Origin: Aricia agestis
Lineage: Eukaryota; Arthropoda; Insecta; Lepidoptera; Lycaenidae
Length of the DNA: 64,000 nt
NCBI RefSeq assembly: GCF_905147365.1
Contig: NC_056408.1
Coordinates: 6,758,001 to 6,822,000 of the forward strand
Reading direction: 5' to 3'
Positions within the stretch are counted from its first letter, which is position 1. Each line of letters opens with the position of its first letter. The position numbers and the translations under genes were made by a program. Positions 1 through 13,149 of this stretch are shown here, piece after piece. The notes below the pieces were generated by a model that had not been told where the DNA came from, did no database searches, and saw nothing but the letters and a program-made list of their open reading frames with translations.

Positions 1-1593
1 ACAACTTTTTTCCATAAGTCATGCTCAAAGCTCAGGCAATCTTAGATTTTATTATCCCAAAATCCTTTTTCGAAACTTGTAAATAAATATAGCTTATGAA
101 CTCATACACGACTTCATCTTTCTATTATAACTTTTATGATTTTTTAAACATCAGCTTATGAGTAAGCTGTGCCGAGTCATAAAATCGACGAAATATTGTA
201 TCAAAAGAATATTTATGAATGATAAATATACACAACTATAAAATAGCGATAATACTACGATTTAAAGGAAACGTAAAAAGGGATTTATAGTTAAGTCATC
301 CATTAAATTCGCCTAAAATCACTGAATCCAGTACACAGGAAACAATAAAAAGTATCGAGATTTTATAGGCTTTGGGAGGTTGAACGAACTTTTTGATACA
401 AAAGAAATTAGGTTAATGGTTTGTGTAATTAGCTCTTTATTCCTTATTCGGATTGTTCCAGAACTTCTATTTCGGGATCTGCTATCACGGAAAGGAAGCT
501 GACAGTAACTTCTAAAAATTCGGAGCAAAATGCTCGTTCTGAATATTGCTATTTGGGTACGCCGTACGTTATGTTCGAGAAAAAAGCTGAAAATTACCAT
601 CTCGTTGTTCCTATATCCAAGTCTGGGCATTTAATTGGGTTGTAATCTACGTTGGCCACGTTACGTTGGTTGGATGGTCAAGACTAGGAAGAGGGGCATA
701 CATTTTTTCGATGGCAGCTTCTATTATGCCTGAAATAGGTACTTACATAAGTTTTAATCACGGTGGCAATCAAGTAATAGCCCAAGTACCTTTACGGATT
801 TCAGATTCTTCCAGTAAGTATTAACAAAAGAAAAAAACACTTATTCTGTAAGCTATTTAAGGGTATCTACTTTGCTACTTTTGGAAGTAATAAAAGTTAC
901 AGCAGAGTCGTAGACCCTTCGCACTTCAAAATGAGTTTGGTGAAGTTTTACCAAAAGTACCTAATACTGAATAGAGTCAGTGCCAGTAGAATTAAGGGTA
1001 TCGTATTGGATACTCTAAAGACACAAAACGAGTCCGGCCTGATCGGCTTGCGATATCTCTCCGACTCAATAATCACATAATAATTAAGATACACGAGAAC
1101 AGAAAATAAATAGTTTTTGTAACTATACATGCATACTTGCTAGTTAAGGAAAGAAGATATCTAGTGAATGTAATAAAAGGAAAAACGAATATTATAAATT
1201 GTATGTTAAATGGCCAGGCCTGATAAGTAAGATTCTAATAAATAATAATAGTTATGGATTTATGAGTAACTGAAATAAAAAGTTGAATTTTACAACCAAA
1301 AATCAAACACATCAATAAATCAATAACTTGTAATGAAATTGCACCGGTTTTCATTGTTGGCAGTGCGATCACGACTGACTCTTATAACTTTTGGCGGGGA
1401 AAAGTTACCTAACGAAAACGATCCTTACATACAAATGAAGGTGAAATTTGCTCAAAATAATATTACCAACTTTATTTTCAGTCTAAAATGTTTTGCAATG
1501 CACACGAGTATCTACTGCAAAAAGTGTTGAAAATATTACACTTAGCTTTTACTTAGCTTTTCCCTTTTAGTCAGAAGATCTTCCAAGTTTAGG

Positions 1594-1766
1594 GTTGAGT
1601 ACAACTACAGTATAACCACAGACATAGATCAAGATAGATACCGCATGTGTGTGTACTTCACGTGCCATGTGGCGGTCCAAACGCTTTCGAAAGTCTGTTC
1701 TTTAGTCTACTATCGGAATCGGACGTCTTGATCTATGTCTGTGAGTATAATTGTGTTGTACTCAAC
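1594..1766. mobile_element. MITE-like element with about 40-bp terminal inverted repeats
   Basis: The left end GTTGAGTACAACTACAGTAT and the right end (reverse complement GTTGAGTACAACACAATTAT) continue as matching CACAGACATAGATCAAGA on both sides. The whole is 173 bp. A clear target-site duplication was not seen. Confidence 0.65.
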
Positions 1767-4462
1767 ATCACACTAAACGATGAGTAGTGTAAGTGTCTGC
1801 TTATGTCCTATTATTAATTTCTACTTCACGATATTTATACAAAATTTATATAAATATAGTGGAGTAGAAATCTATAGCTATTATAGCTGATCATCATCAA
1901 GTTCCCTTATTTATCGATGTAAATAACCTCTTAAGGTGACGCCGCGTTATAGTAAAAAACCGTGCTGGATATGTTTTAGGTTGCTTTGATAATATGTTTT
2001 CTATTAGAGGCCGGCCCGGCCTTTCATAGAAAACAAGAAATGGAACAGCAAGAAATGGAAAGGGCGTGAGCGACAAAATGGTTTTTGTCGTGTAATTTAA
2101 AAACCATAAATATATTTCATATAAGCTATGGGCAAATTAAAGTGTATGCTTGAACCAATCTATGTACACATTTTGGAAGCTTAAATCACTCTCCTCTGTT
2201 GGCAAAATAGGAATTCCTTTATTTTACAGAGGTCTTTTTGATTGATTATTCTGTGTTATAAAAGTTGACCAATCGTGTAATGCTATGGGTAATTCAAAGA
2301 CAAGGACAGGATGAATACTGACAATGAACTTTAATTTCTTAGCTTACTTACAGTCATTGCTGAGAAAAATCGATATCGCTACAGCCAAATTATCAAGGCT
2401 TCGCTTAAGATTTTGCAGTTCCTGAACTACAAAGCCCTCTTTCTTGACTGAACTTAAAATATAGATATACAAGGTGTTACAAAACTAAGTGATAATACTT
2501 TAGGGTGTGTTCCCTGTACTTGTAGAGTTCACTGTGAAAATAGCAGCATTAAAGACTCATTTTTTTTAGATTTGTATGGGCATGCGTCCCAGCGCAATGA
2601 GTTTTTCCATACAGAAGTAAAAAAAAGTTGCTCTTTTAGCGCTTACTACTTTCACAGGGGACTCATAAACACCCTAAAGTGTTATGACTATTTTTTGTTA
2701 CATCCTGTATATTATATTATGCAAATCACATTTCAAGTACAAGCAGATAAGTGGATACCTATATACAATGTGAAGCAAGTTTCCAAGCAATTTATCTCGT
2801 TTTCCCGAAAAGTTTTCGGAACGTGTCGCAAAAAAGGATGACTTTCATTTTGGGCAAAACTTGCAAATGGGAAAATTCTCTTGGGAATAAATTTCTGAAT
2901 TTTCTCTGGTGTTTGTTTTTATTGCAATAACGATATGAAACTTTCTTCTCGTATTTTTTTTGTACTATCATGTTAGAATTTAGACTTAGAATAAAGGCAC
3001 GTCTTTTTTATTTCAGAAATTACAATGATTTCGAACTAAATTTACCACAGTTGGTACCACAGTACCTACCAGATTGTATTTGCCTATTCTAGCTTAGATT
3101 GACAAACAAACCTTTGCTTTTCTTGAAAAGAATATAGGTAATAGTATAAAACATGAAAGTCATTAGAAATATAATTCAAACGTTATAACGAAACTTATAC
3201 CATCTTACAATACAAATAAGCGTTAGTAAGGAACCATAACAAAGGGTCTACAAACCATAATTTACGCGATGTTAGCACATTTCCCTGACCACAAAAACCC
3301 GGACGTTTGCAACACATTTTTCCCGCCTTAATATAAATCATTGTAACGAGCGGTTCTTCTCCTCACCTTTTTGTTCCCATATGAAGACCAGAGTGGATGA
3401 AGTATGTAACTAAAATTTTACAACATAAGACCAATTACTCATTTTTTCCTTTTTAATTTGAGCAAACCTTGTAACTTACCTACTTCATCATCTACTAATA
3501 ATTGTACTCTATGTATACCTAGATAATATATTAATTAGATTCTAGTTAATTCATGAAGCCCTAAGCGGCCGCATCCGGCCGCGATAACAATAGATAAGCT
3601 ATTGTGTCTCGTTATTCCACGATCGATGGGTTTTTAGATCGGGCTGCCAAATTTTGCTGTGTTTTCTAATAAGTATTACGATCCCGGAAGACAAGAAATT
3701 GAGATTTACTTAATCATTGTCTTAATCATCGTCTTAAAAGTGTTGTCTTAATCTGATATTTGTCTAACGGAAAACACGATTCATTTATTTTGACTCGATA
3801 GTAATATTTTTCGAAATTATGAATCTTTCTGGGCTTTTCAACAAAATATATCTGTTACACTTATTGAGTTACTATCATTAAAAAACTAGTACTACTACAA
3901 TCACACACTTTATAAAATATGGCTGAAAAAATTGTATTCTATTTAATTTTTAAGTAATCATCAAAAACAGTTTTTAGACTTACGACCTTTATTTTCATGC
4001 TATAATGAGGGAACCGTTGTTACGCGATATTGTTCACTGTTAGCTGCAGCGCAAAGCACAATGCCCCGAGCATTGAGCGATCATGGATTCATTATATTAT
4101 CACGATTGGAATATAGCGGGGTTTGTAGGCTTGGCTAGCGTGCTTTGATATTTTTGGCAGCAGGTCTTAATAAATCTGTGCATACATAGAATCTATTTTT
4201 TAGATCATTTTCCCATACGTCATTCATGTAAAAAAACGTCAGGTTTCAAATTGTTACTTATACTCTTCATCCACTCATGTCTTCATATATGAGGAGCACT
4301 TAAGGCTGATATTACAAGAGAATGACAGAGAGCCATATCTTGCCGAAATGCCGCTAAAATGGGCCATAGAAATTTCAATATAAAAGCAGTGCACTTGAAA
4401 TAAGAGGTTATGGTACGATTTAATTAGTCTAATTTAATTTATGTAGGCCACAACATTCATGG

Positions 4463-4720
4463 TCCTTAAACTACAAAAGATTTAAACACCCGTTGAACAG
4501 TGATTAGAAAAAAAATCACAACAAAATGGTCTCAAAACAACTGTTCAATAGATGTTTAAATCTTTTGTGGTAAGACCGTTGATGTTTATATTTTCTATTA
4601 TATTTGAATGTTAATAATTCCTTACAAAAAACTAAACATCTATTGAAGTTGTTTTGTACTGAAATTTTTCACTAATCAACTGTTCAGCAGGTGTTTAAAT
4701 CTTTTGTAGTAAGACCGTAG
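4463..4720. repeat. Compound inverted/direct repeat (GTTTAAATCTTTTGT family)
   Basis: The block ACAAAAGATTTAAACAC occurs once forward near 4475 and twice inverted near 4553 and 4693. The inverted copies are followed by GTAAGACCGT and preceded by CTGTTCA. The arrangement looks like two nested foldback copies of one element. Confidence 0.55.
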
Positions 4721-5035
4721 GTTTTTAAAGTATTTTACTTTAAAAATTTCACGTTTAAGAGAGGAAGCAAGAAACCCAAATATAAAATAATTTCTCAAAA
4801 CTCCGCCCATGCATGCATCATTAAAATATGTAAAACATCGTAAAAACCTTTGTCAAATAATATTTTTTAAAACGCAATCAACTAAAATTTGTTGGCATCG
4901 TAAAAGAAATAATCCCGCGCATTTAAAATATGATGGACAGATGCAGTGTACGTCGAAACCGTTTCAAATTAGAAATGACACTTTTATAATTACGAAGGCC
5001 AGTTGATAAAACTTTAAGGTTATAAGCTAGTAAGT

Positions 5036-5079
5036 ACTCCCGATATATTCTGTAGTCCATAGAATATATCGGAGTAAGG
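5036..5079. repeat. Short hairpin GATATATTCT / AGAATATATC
   Basis: Fifteen-base arms around a short spacer sit immediately left of a SINE. Confidence 0.4.
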
Positions 5080-5107
5080 TTATTAGGTAAATTAGAACAA
5101 AGCTTTT

Positions 5108-5380
5108 ACGACCTCTGTGGCTCAGCGGTGAGCGCGTTGGTGGCTCAAGCCGGGGGTCGCGGGTTCGAATCCCGCCGACGGAACAAAAAGTTTTCAAAGT
5201 TCCTGGGTCATGGATGTGTATTAAATATGTGTATCTTATAATAAAAATATCTTAAATATGTGTATAGTATAAAAGTATTTAATATATTTCCGTTGTCTGG
5301 TACCTGTAACACAAGTCCATCAGGTACTTACCACGGGGCCAGACTGACGTGGTGTGAAGCGTCCATAGATATTATATTTT
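5108..5380 (+). mobile_element. tRNA-derived SINE, family A, full copy
   Basis: The head has RNA polymerase III promoter boxes: A box TGGCTCAGCGG (5118-5128) and B box GGTTCGAATCC (5162-5172). The body is unrelated to tRNA and ends CGTCCATAGATATT followed by an AT-rich tail. A second copy lies inverted at 6621-6912 and a 3' fragment at 40310-40372. The head is not a functional tRNA because the acceptor stem does not pair. Confidence 0.85.
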
Positions 5381-5804
5381 AGCACCCCGAGCTTAATTAA
5401 TCTCTAAGTGTAAATTAAAAAACAAAAATTCTAACATCAAAATTTTTGTGGAGGAGTATTTTCCTTAGTTTTTAAACTTGATCTAATCAAATCTCATTCG
5501 GTTTAATCCTTCCCAAGAGTTTATTCTGTTCAGGCCATTTCGTGTCGAAGCATCCACTATGAGAAATATTAAAACGCGATTCTCCAGCGCTCGAAAGTCC
5601 CGTCACAAATATTATTTTAATTTATGACCGTTATTCAGTACACGGAAACTTGCGTTTGATGCTATTCGTAGACGCCTACGCGCTGCGACGGTGTTGCGAA
5701 ACCCGCCGTGACATCCACCGTGTTGGAGTGGGCTTTTAGCAGATTGTGATATAGATAGAGTAATACTCCCCACACCGGTTTCGGTGACGGTGGCCGGTTT
5801 CATT

Positions 5805-6117
5805 GAAACCAGGCCAGGTACGCAGGAGTAATTTTATAGTGCTCAAGTGTGTGCGCATTACACAAGAGCACTCTCTATTCCTTTACTCTCATAACCCAGT
5901 GGGACGGAAGACCGACACGACTAGCGAGAGATCAGGCGCAGGGCCGACTTTTTACATGCCCATCCGACGCATGGATCATCTTACTTGTCAGACAATCAGG
6001 TGATCAGCCTGCATTGTCCTAACCAAACTTGGAAATAACATGTTTCCAACGCGGGATTCGAACCCACGACCTCCGGAGTCGAGAGCGACGCTCTAACCAC
6101 TAGACGATGCATAGATA
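5805..6117 (-). mobile_element. tRNA-derived SINE, second family, minus strand
   Basis: Minus-strand A box TGGTTAGAGCG (complement of 6089-6099) and B box GGTTCGAATCC (complement of 6054-6064) form the head near 6116. The body includes GGTGATCAGCCTGCATTGTC and GAGCACTCTCTATTCC, which I know from many lepidopteran SINE copies. The left limit is approximate. Confidence 0.75.
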
Positions 6118-6327
6118 GAGTACCGTAACTGTAAATCTAATGATTTTAACCGACTTCAAAAAAGGTTATCAATTCGACCCGTATGTATGTAATATTTCCA
6201 GAATTGCCCAGTTTTCGTATACTTATGTTAATATTATTTTTCGTATAATATTATGTTAAACTATATCAGCGTCTGAACAAATGTGCCAAATTTTAAAAGT
6301 GTATGTATGTATGTTGTTATGTTTTTG

Positions 6328-6545
6328 TTCGTATATCTCCGGAACTACAAGTCCGATTCAAGTGATTCTTTTTTTTGTACTAAGTTCAACTTAAGGAATA
6401 CTGCAATTTTCGTGAAAATTCTGTATCGCAAAAACTACTGAACCGATTTTCACGAAAATTGCAGTATTCCTTAAGTTGAACTTAGTACAAAAAAAAGAAT
6501 CACTTGAATCGGACTTGTAGTTTCGGAGATATACTAAGTACGAAC
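6328..6545. mobile_element. Foldback element with about 92-bp arms
   Basis: Sequence 6328-6419 is repeated as its reverse complement in 6446-6545 with few differences (CCGGAACTACAAGTCCGATT against AATCGGACTTGTAGTTTCGG), around a loop of about 26 nt. Upstream lies AACCGACTTCAAAAAAGG, a motif common to lepidopteran repeats. Confidence 0.8.
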
Positions 6546-6620
6546 AATGTTGAAGTCGGTTTTATCTTTCTAACTTACTTTTATTAGGTTGAAGTGAATA
6601 TTCATTTATTTAGTTAATAA

Positions 6621-6912
6621 TTATATCTATGGACGCTTTACACCACGTTGGTCTGGCCCCGTGCTAAGTACGAAGGACTTGTGTTACAGGTTCCAGACAA
6701 CTGAAATATATTTAATACTTTGATACTATGTACATTGTACATATTATATTTAAGATTTTTAATATATGATACACATATTTAATAATTAATACACATCCAT
6801 GACCCAGCTGGAACTTTGAAAACTTTTTGTTCCGTCGGCGGGATTCGAACCCTTCGATTCGACTCCCGGCTTGAGCTACCAACGTGCTCACCCACTGAGC
6901 CACAGAGGTCGA
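6621..6912 (-). mobile_element. tRNA-derived SINE, family A, inverted copy
   Basis: It matches the 5108-5380 copy in reverse: A box complement at 6892-6902 and B box complement at 6841-6851. The head carries an extra short duplication (TTCGATTCGACTCC) near the B box. The two inverted copies enclose 1.2 kb containing the other SINE and the foldback element. Confidence 0.85.
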
Positions 6913-7704
6913 TATCGATCGATCGATAGAATTTTGAGTATGTCATGGTCCATGGAGTCTGAGGAAGGTAGAGTACGTTCTCCAGACTCCGTAAAGGGTA
7001 ATATAAATCTGGAGGAGTGAACTACTACTATATCTTAGTGCAACTTATGCTTATTACATTATGTCAGAAATAACTGTAGAGGAATGATGATGTATTGATG
7101 ATGATTGAATGATGATGAGGAATGACGGTGTCATAACTCATAATAGACGATGCATGGTTTATGGTAGTGATGATGATGCTTACATATACATAATATGCTT
7201 TCCGTTCTTAAAACAACGTCGAAACTGTCAAACTTGGATCTATAAAGAGTCAGGAGTTCTCTCAGCAGCTTCCAAACCAGGGTATACCTCGGTACAAAAT
7301 CTTACTTGTTGGTAACTTATGCTTAGAATACTTCTCACGAATTAGAATTACATTCAATTGTTTCCTAAATACATGTAAGCGATCAATGCGAACATTTTAA
7401 TATAAGGTTGCTATAAAGGGAATGAGATAGCCCGGTTATTATACAGAAAGGGCATAACTCCTGACAATATTATTAATCTAAAGCTCGTAAAAGCTACCTA
7501 ACCGGCGCATTGTCTGTTTAACACGGGTTCACTTTAAATAGGCATGTGCTGGTGAATATGTCGACAGAATCCTCTAATGGCGGTTCGAATAATTAATTAC
7601 AATATATTTATAATTCACTTGCTTCACTACAAACTAAAATCTGTAGCAGCATTCACATTTCACGCAATTAAAAAAATACCTTAATGGCTTAAATAAATCT
7701 ATTA

Positions 7705-7867
7705 GGGTGGGTTGCACCCACTTACTTTAACTATAACTTTAACTTTAGCCATAACAAAATGTCAAATGAACTGTCAAATCCCTAGTAAAAGTCCATAATG
7801 AACGCCATATTTGACGATAACCTTAACCTTAACTATACTATGCCTCTGGACGTGCAACCCGCCACCC
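7705..7867. mobile_element. MITE with GGGTGG...TTGCA terminal inverted repeats
   Basis: The left end GGGTGGGTTGCACCC faces right-end CACGTGCAACCCGCCACCC-like sequence, and TTA flanks each side. Internal ACTTTAACTATAACTTTAAC and its complement continue the palindrome. The total is about 163 bp. Confidence 0.65.
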
Positions 7868-8081
7868 TTAGCTTAATAAAATGTATTTCATATAATATTA
7901 TCCATATTGACTTTAACAAAAACATTACAAAACTGACAGAATCGATATCGATGCTTCACTTGGAACATCACTAGTAGTACAGTTTAATTAAAAGCTAAAT
8001 AAGATGATTATGTAAATACAAATGCTGGCTGATTACGCACGACAGGGTTATTAAAACGGCTAGTTTACGATTTTATTAGCC

Positions 8082-8400
8082 ACTAGCTGTTGCCCGCGAC
8101 TTCGTCCGCGTTAACAAAATGTGATAACAAAGATAATGAAAAAGAGAGAAATTTTCCCCCCTTTTTAGGGTTCCTTACCCAAATAGTAAAAATGGGAACT
8201 TATTACAAAGACTTTGAAGCCTGTCTGTCTGTCCGTCTCCAGGCTGTATCTCAAGAACCGCGAGCTAGATATTGCCGCCATAGCAACAAATACAAAAAAC
8301 AAAATAAAGAAAGTATAATATGGAGGAGGCTCCCATACAACAAATGCCTGAATTTGGCCTTTTGCCGTCAATAATGGCAACAGGTATGACCATAAAATAC
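8082..8400. mobile_element. Lep1-like end followed by 'GGGTTCC' dispersed repeat
   Basis: ACTAGCTGTTGCCCGCGACT starts at 8083, the standard terminus of lepidopteran Lep1-like Helitrons on the minus strand. From about 8165 comes GGGTTCCTTACCCAAATAGT with CTGTCTGTCTGTCCGTCTCC, a second dispersed family shared with 16806-17250. Confidence 0.6.
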
Positions 8401-9101
8401 TCAATTGTACTTAAATTAGCTAGATTTAAATTTTATTAATCACCTACATGTTATAAATCAAAGTATTCAGTTCCGTCTGATCGTGGTAAAGTCATGCGCT
8501 TTTTACCAATCGAAAGAATGTTTCTTCGGGGGCTAAGGCACATTAATTTTTTTTAGTTTCTGTGTGCATTTGAGTAAAATATAATATTAACATTTCTCAG
8601 AGATATCGGAAATCTGGAATCTTTCGACGAAAAAGCTGCCTAAGATATAATATGAGATATAACTAAACTATTTATGGCGGAAATATTCTCCTTTTCTAAA
8701 TCTACAAAAAAGCTCACTATACTTATAGAATATGTCTATCCTGGAAGTGAACTTGCTATGCTTATATTTATTTTAAGATTTTAGAAAATTGGTTATGTAT
8801 AATGCGATAAATTGTTCATAGAAATTACGCTGAAGTCAGCTGCTACCAACAAAAAAAATATAAAGATTGAATACAGAAATAGTTAAGGCGTCTGTGTGTG
8901 TCCCAAAAAAATCCAGGAGTTCCCACTATATCTCAGACTGACATGGTGATCTATCAATGCACAGCCCAAACAAACGGTAGAACAAAAAAATCACCACTTT
9001 TGTGATCATGTTACCAAATTCCGGCTACATCTTATACAACAAAAGAATTTTGGAAATCGGTCTACAAACGACGGAGTTGTCCGCGAACCATAATAAAAAA
9101 A

Positions 9102-9240
9102 GTGAAATATATCCTCCTCCTTTTCGGAAGTCGGTTAAAAAGCAGCCTAAGTTATGCCTTACTACATCAGCTATGTGCCAAAAAAAGTCCCGTCAAAATA
9201 GCTTCAGCCATTTCAGAGACAGACAGACATACAGACAAAA
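9102..9240. repeat. Fragment of dispersed repeat with TCCTCC...AGTCGGTTAA motif
   Basis: The sequence ATCCTCCTCCTTTTCGGAAG followed by TCGGTTAA and then AGACAGACATACAGACAAA resembles 17285-17365 and 61895-61935. The frames over it are not genes. Confidence 0.5.
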
Positions 9241-9598
9241 TTTTTAAAAAGTCTTGTTTTGGTGTATGTAGCCTATATACATTCATATGCATCTAGTAAA
9301 AAACGGTTCTCTCAATATTACAAACAGACACTCCAATTTTATTTATATGTATAGATTACATGGGACTTTGTCTGCTTTCAACAATTAGTTAACACTTGGA
9401 ATTTATGTTGGGATATAATAAGTGACCCTAGATTATTTCGGTATAAAATCTTATATTATCCTTTCCGGGACTCAAAGTTCATCAAAAATACTTCAGCGAT
9501 TTCAAAAGAATTTTAGTTTAACTTTTGTATAATAATTTAGACTATAATTATAGCTAATAAGTAGACTGCAATAGAATATCTACTTATTGTCAGTTTGT

Positions 9599-9649
9599 TG
9601 TTTTTGAGTATTCGTAGTGCCTAGTGGTCACTACGAATACTCAAAAACA
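9599..9649. repeat. Perfect hairpin, 21-bp arms
   Basis: TGTTTTTGAGTATTCGTAGT (plus G) at 9599-9619 pairs perfectly with 9629-9649 across a 9-nt loop. A second, smaller hairpin, GAGGTGCAATTA / TAATTGCACCTC, lies at 9799-9828. Confidence 0.8.
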
Positions 9650-10647
9650 GAAAAACCCCACAAATTCAAATACTTACTGGTTCTCACTATGCGGTTGCGA
9701 AAATTCTTCAATGTAGAGCAACCACTCGATATGTTGAATTCCAACAGTAATTAAAGTGGTTGCCGATCACTTACAAACGTGTGATTTACAGACGGAGAGA
9801 GGTGCAATTATCTTAGTAATTGCACCTCGATCTAGCGACATAAACAATCGCAATCTCGACTTGATCGAGAAAATTAACGAGAATGCTAACAAGAAAATGT
9901 ATACGTGTTGTATTTAATTTGTACTGATTTCGGTTTGATTTACAGAAGTGGTTACTCTCGTTCCATCTGCGTTGTCAATTTTAAAATAGAATAAGCCTCT
10001 TAGGTGCAGCCTCAATAGTCTTAAAGGTAAAAATAGATTTAGGCATGATTTAGGTAGGTATTGATAAGATTAAAAGAGCTTCAATTTATGTGAATTCCTA
10101 TTAAAGAAATAAAACCGTTAAAACAATCACAAAGCTAAGCAGATTATTCTAAATACGCGTATTAAAATATAAACAAGATGGATTTATTATTTCCGTGAAA
10201 ATTTAATCTTTTCCTCGAGCTAGAAGATTGCTCTGACATAAGCCGCAAGGGAAATTTTTCATTGAAATTAAGCTCTGCAAATGTTAGGCATTCATCATGT
10301 CGTAATGCAACCCAGTTAGAAATCATAATATTTTTTTCACTAAGCTGCAGATTTATTTGGATTCTGTTTATGTTATGGAGTTAAGCAAACTGCGCATCAA
10401 AAATCATATAATTTTAGGATTCGTTTGTAATTCCAATAATAACCTCTACAACCTGGTTTTAGGCTAATTAATAAGCTAGGTATAATATTATAATAAGGAT
10501 AAAAATAAATTTGTATTTACTTATTTACTTAAGTACAGTTTTTTTCATACTAAAGTATGAACACACTAAACTTTGTCATATAATATAACAAATCAGAGCT
10601 TTGTCATACATTATGACTTGAAGCTCTGATTTGCAGAAATATTCTAA

Positions 10648-10895
10648 GGGCCGCGCAACACCGGAATGGCAGTGGCGAGGCGAGCACTTTCAGTGTCATA
10701 TTATGATTTTAAACTTTATCTTCATTATTGTAATACATAGTATCGCTTGAGATAACGGCCATGAGCGGCCACGGGAGGCCATAGACTTCTCAAGCAATAC
10801 TATGTATTACAATAATGAAGATAAAGTTTAAAATCATAATAATATTATTATGACACTGAACTCCTAGCCGCTGCCATTCCGGTGTAGCGCGGCCC
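10648..10895. mobile_element. Foldback MITE with long GC-rich ends (GGGCCGCGC...)
   Basis: GGGCCGCGCAACACCGGAAT on the left mirrors GGGCCGCGCTACACCGGAAT read from the right. A further near-perfect inverted stretch (TCATTATTGTAATACATAGT) flanks a GC-rich centre. TAA borders both ends. Confidence 0.8.
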
Positions 10896-11956
10896 TAAGC
10901 AATCATATTCAACATTAATTGTAAAGACAGAAAAAACGATATTAATCACATATTACCGTTTTCAAAACTTACCTTTTCACTTCGACCGTTTTAGGGAACT
11001 CTATTTTTTTGACAAAAACACAGTAAATCACTACCGAATTTGGTGAGACTGGTTTTACCTTTTTTACCTGCCAATCGAATTTTCCGGAACAAGTTTACGA
11101 GGAAAGGGTGTCGGAGTGCCGGCGGGGGAAGTAACCCCCTGCCCTCACATTGTTAGCTCCGGGTTGATTCTTTGATGACCTAGTATAAGGTAAAATTGTA
11201 CATACTACACTAATCAATGGAAAAATATTACGATATCGTGATAGTATAATTAAAAATAAAATAACTAAATTAATTATAAAATAAACATTATAATAATGCT
11301 ATGAAATTAAATATAAAGTTCATTAATATATTTCTTGCTTATGTGTAGCATCGTTATAATATCAGAACATGTTCATGATTATAAAAGCGTTCAATTCAGT
11401 TGCATACAATTTTAATTCTAAAAGACTCAAGCTGGGTTGTATTTTAAAGGTTGTAACAAGCTTTTCAGCTTTTTACAACCTATAGAAAACATTTTCACAA
11501 ATATTAATTAATAAATATTAAAATACCTGCATCTGCTAATTTTAGTTATACTAGGTATAAAGAATGCACGGGCGTCTTGAGACGTCGCCCCTACGGCTGT
11601 TGCAGTTTTACGACCGACTGCCCCTAGTCTTCGTCCCTTCACGCGATACAACGGTGTTTGCTGTTTGATTCGGTTGTACAGTGTACACTTCAGCTCTGCT
11701 ATTATGTTACTTGTATATTTTTAGCAGGAAAACAACACAAGCTGCTTAATAGTGTAAATCATAACATTTTCATGTTACGTTTTAGATGATTCTAACTTCG
11801 TCTTATATTCAACTACATATTACATGCTGGTATTGCGAGCCAATGATAAATACTTTAGGATGGGATCATAATGCTTTTTTGTGTAAAGTTACCTGTGAAA
11901 GTGGCTCCTGAAAGAGCTCCTATTTCAGAGCTGCTATTTTCACAGTAAACTCTGTA

Positions 11957-11991
11957 TTATAATAATAATAATATAATAATAATAATAATAT
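11957..11991. repeat. (AAT)n microsatellite
   Basis: About 35 bp of AAT/ATA repeats with one phase slip. Confidence 0.85.
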
Positions 11992-12083
11992 AGCCCTTTA
12001 ATCAGATCTTATTTTACACTTGACCAAGTTACTAACTAAACTTAACTACGTAGTTATGTTCTAACCTAGAATTTCTTTCTTAC

Positions 12084-12250
12084 TAATTTTGTGCAGATCC
12101 GTTTGCCAGTCGGCAATGGCCTCCTCCAACCGTTTCCATTCTATCCTATTTTGAGCCACTCTGTTCCAAGTCACGCCTGATACTTGCTTGATGTCATCGT
12201 CCCACCTTTTCTGGGGTCTTCATCTTTTCTTTTTGCCTTCTCGGGGGTAC
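12084..12250 (-). pseudogene. 3' fragment of a non-LTR retrotransposon reverse-transcriptase ORF
   Basis: The minus strand reads RPQKRWDDDIKQVSGVTWNR then VAQNRIEWKRLEEAIADWQT, then DLHKISK. This is the C-terminal tail seen after the reverse transcriptase in lepidopteran non-LTR elements (R-P-x-K-R-W-D-D-D-I, W-x-R-x-A-x-x-R). A stop occurs just before it (K-R-stop-R-P), and nothing upstream encodes the polymerase domain, so it is a dead 5'-truncated copy. Confidence 0.75.
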
Positions 12251-12980
12251 CATTTTATTTATTTTACACCCTGTACAATGTACATATGTATAGTGTAGTC
12301 CTATACTAACGTTAAGTATAAATTATAATATACTACAGAAAATGAAATTGTTTTCAAGTCTCCACTCATATGAAGTAGCACTCAAGTAATATAAATTCCA
12401 CACCACAATTTTTGTGAGGCCTGGCGCCGCGCTGCCGCTGCAGTGAGGGTGTGTTGTTAATAAACCGAATTACGCACTTGTCTGTCCGTCTGTACCATAA
12501 TATTTTTATGTGTGCTGTAAAAACGGGCATTTTTACAACGTTTTTCATACTAAGAAGTAGGTGGGGCATGCTTGTAAAACAGCATAACATAAAAACAATC
12601 CATCCACTTGTTAGATTTGTAATTATGCTATTCTGGGGCAGTTACTGCATCACTCACAAAACTCTTTTGCTATGGAATATGGATTCTTGTTATAAGAGCA
12701 CAATCCTCATAACTCTTCCTGCAATTAATGAAGTAGAATATCATTGGTAGAATATCATTAAAATATTATAATTAATAATACATAATATTATAATTTGTAG
12801 ATATTATTGTCATAATTTTGTTTGTACATATGTTCAAAGTAAATTTTTGCCTGAAGGTACCGACTATACTTTCCTCTACATTTTGTTGAGTATTTACTGC
12901 GACTGCTGCCGAAACAAATGAGGGACTGAATTTGCAAATACGAGGGAAGCTACAAAATAGCTACTTAAAATACCAGTAGC

Positions 12981-13140
12981 TATAACTGTACAGTTCGACA
13001 AGGCTTTAATTGAATGTGTCAATGTCAGTCAATGTGCGCTGCTGGTAAAGGAGAACTGTCAAAAATGACGTTTTTGTATGATAGAAGCGTTAGTTCCTTT
13101 TCTCGCCATGTTCATAAACAGCCTTGTCGAACTCTATAAT
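12981..13140. mobile_element. MITE with AGTTCGACAAGGCT terminal inverted repeats
   Basis: AGTTCGACAAGGCT at 12992-13005 is inverted as AGCCTTGTCGAACT at 13120-13133. Both lie within TATAACTGTA / CTCTATAATG ends. Confidence 0.65.
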
Positions 13141-13149
13141 GGTACTTAA

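Larger units (their letters stand above)
1..5107. other. No recognised gene; AT-rich flank with two MITE-like repeats
   Basis: Apart from the inverted-repeat elements at 1594-1766 and 4463-4720 I see nothing to support a gene here. The few frames of 60-103 codons have no family features and low-complexity composition. Confidence 0.5.

Noticed and set aside
319..630. 103-codon minus-strand frame
   Set aside because: No domain, signal or neighbour supports it; composition is that of AT-rich noncoding DNA.
5112..5184. tRNA-like sequence with good A and B boxes
   Set aside because: The acceptor stem does not pair and the head is joined to a shared SINE body; it recurs at 6621-6912.
6045..6117. 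Second tRNA-like sequence (minus strand)
   Set aside because: No acceptor stem, and it continues into a known type of SINE body.
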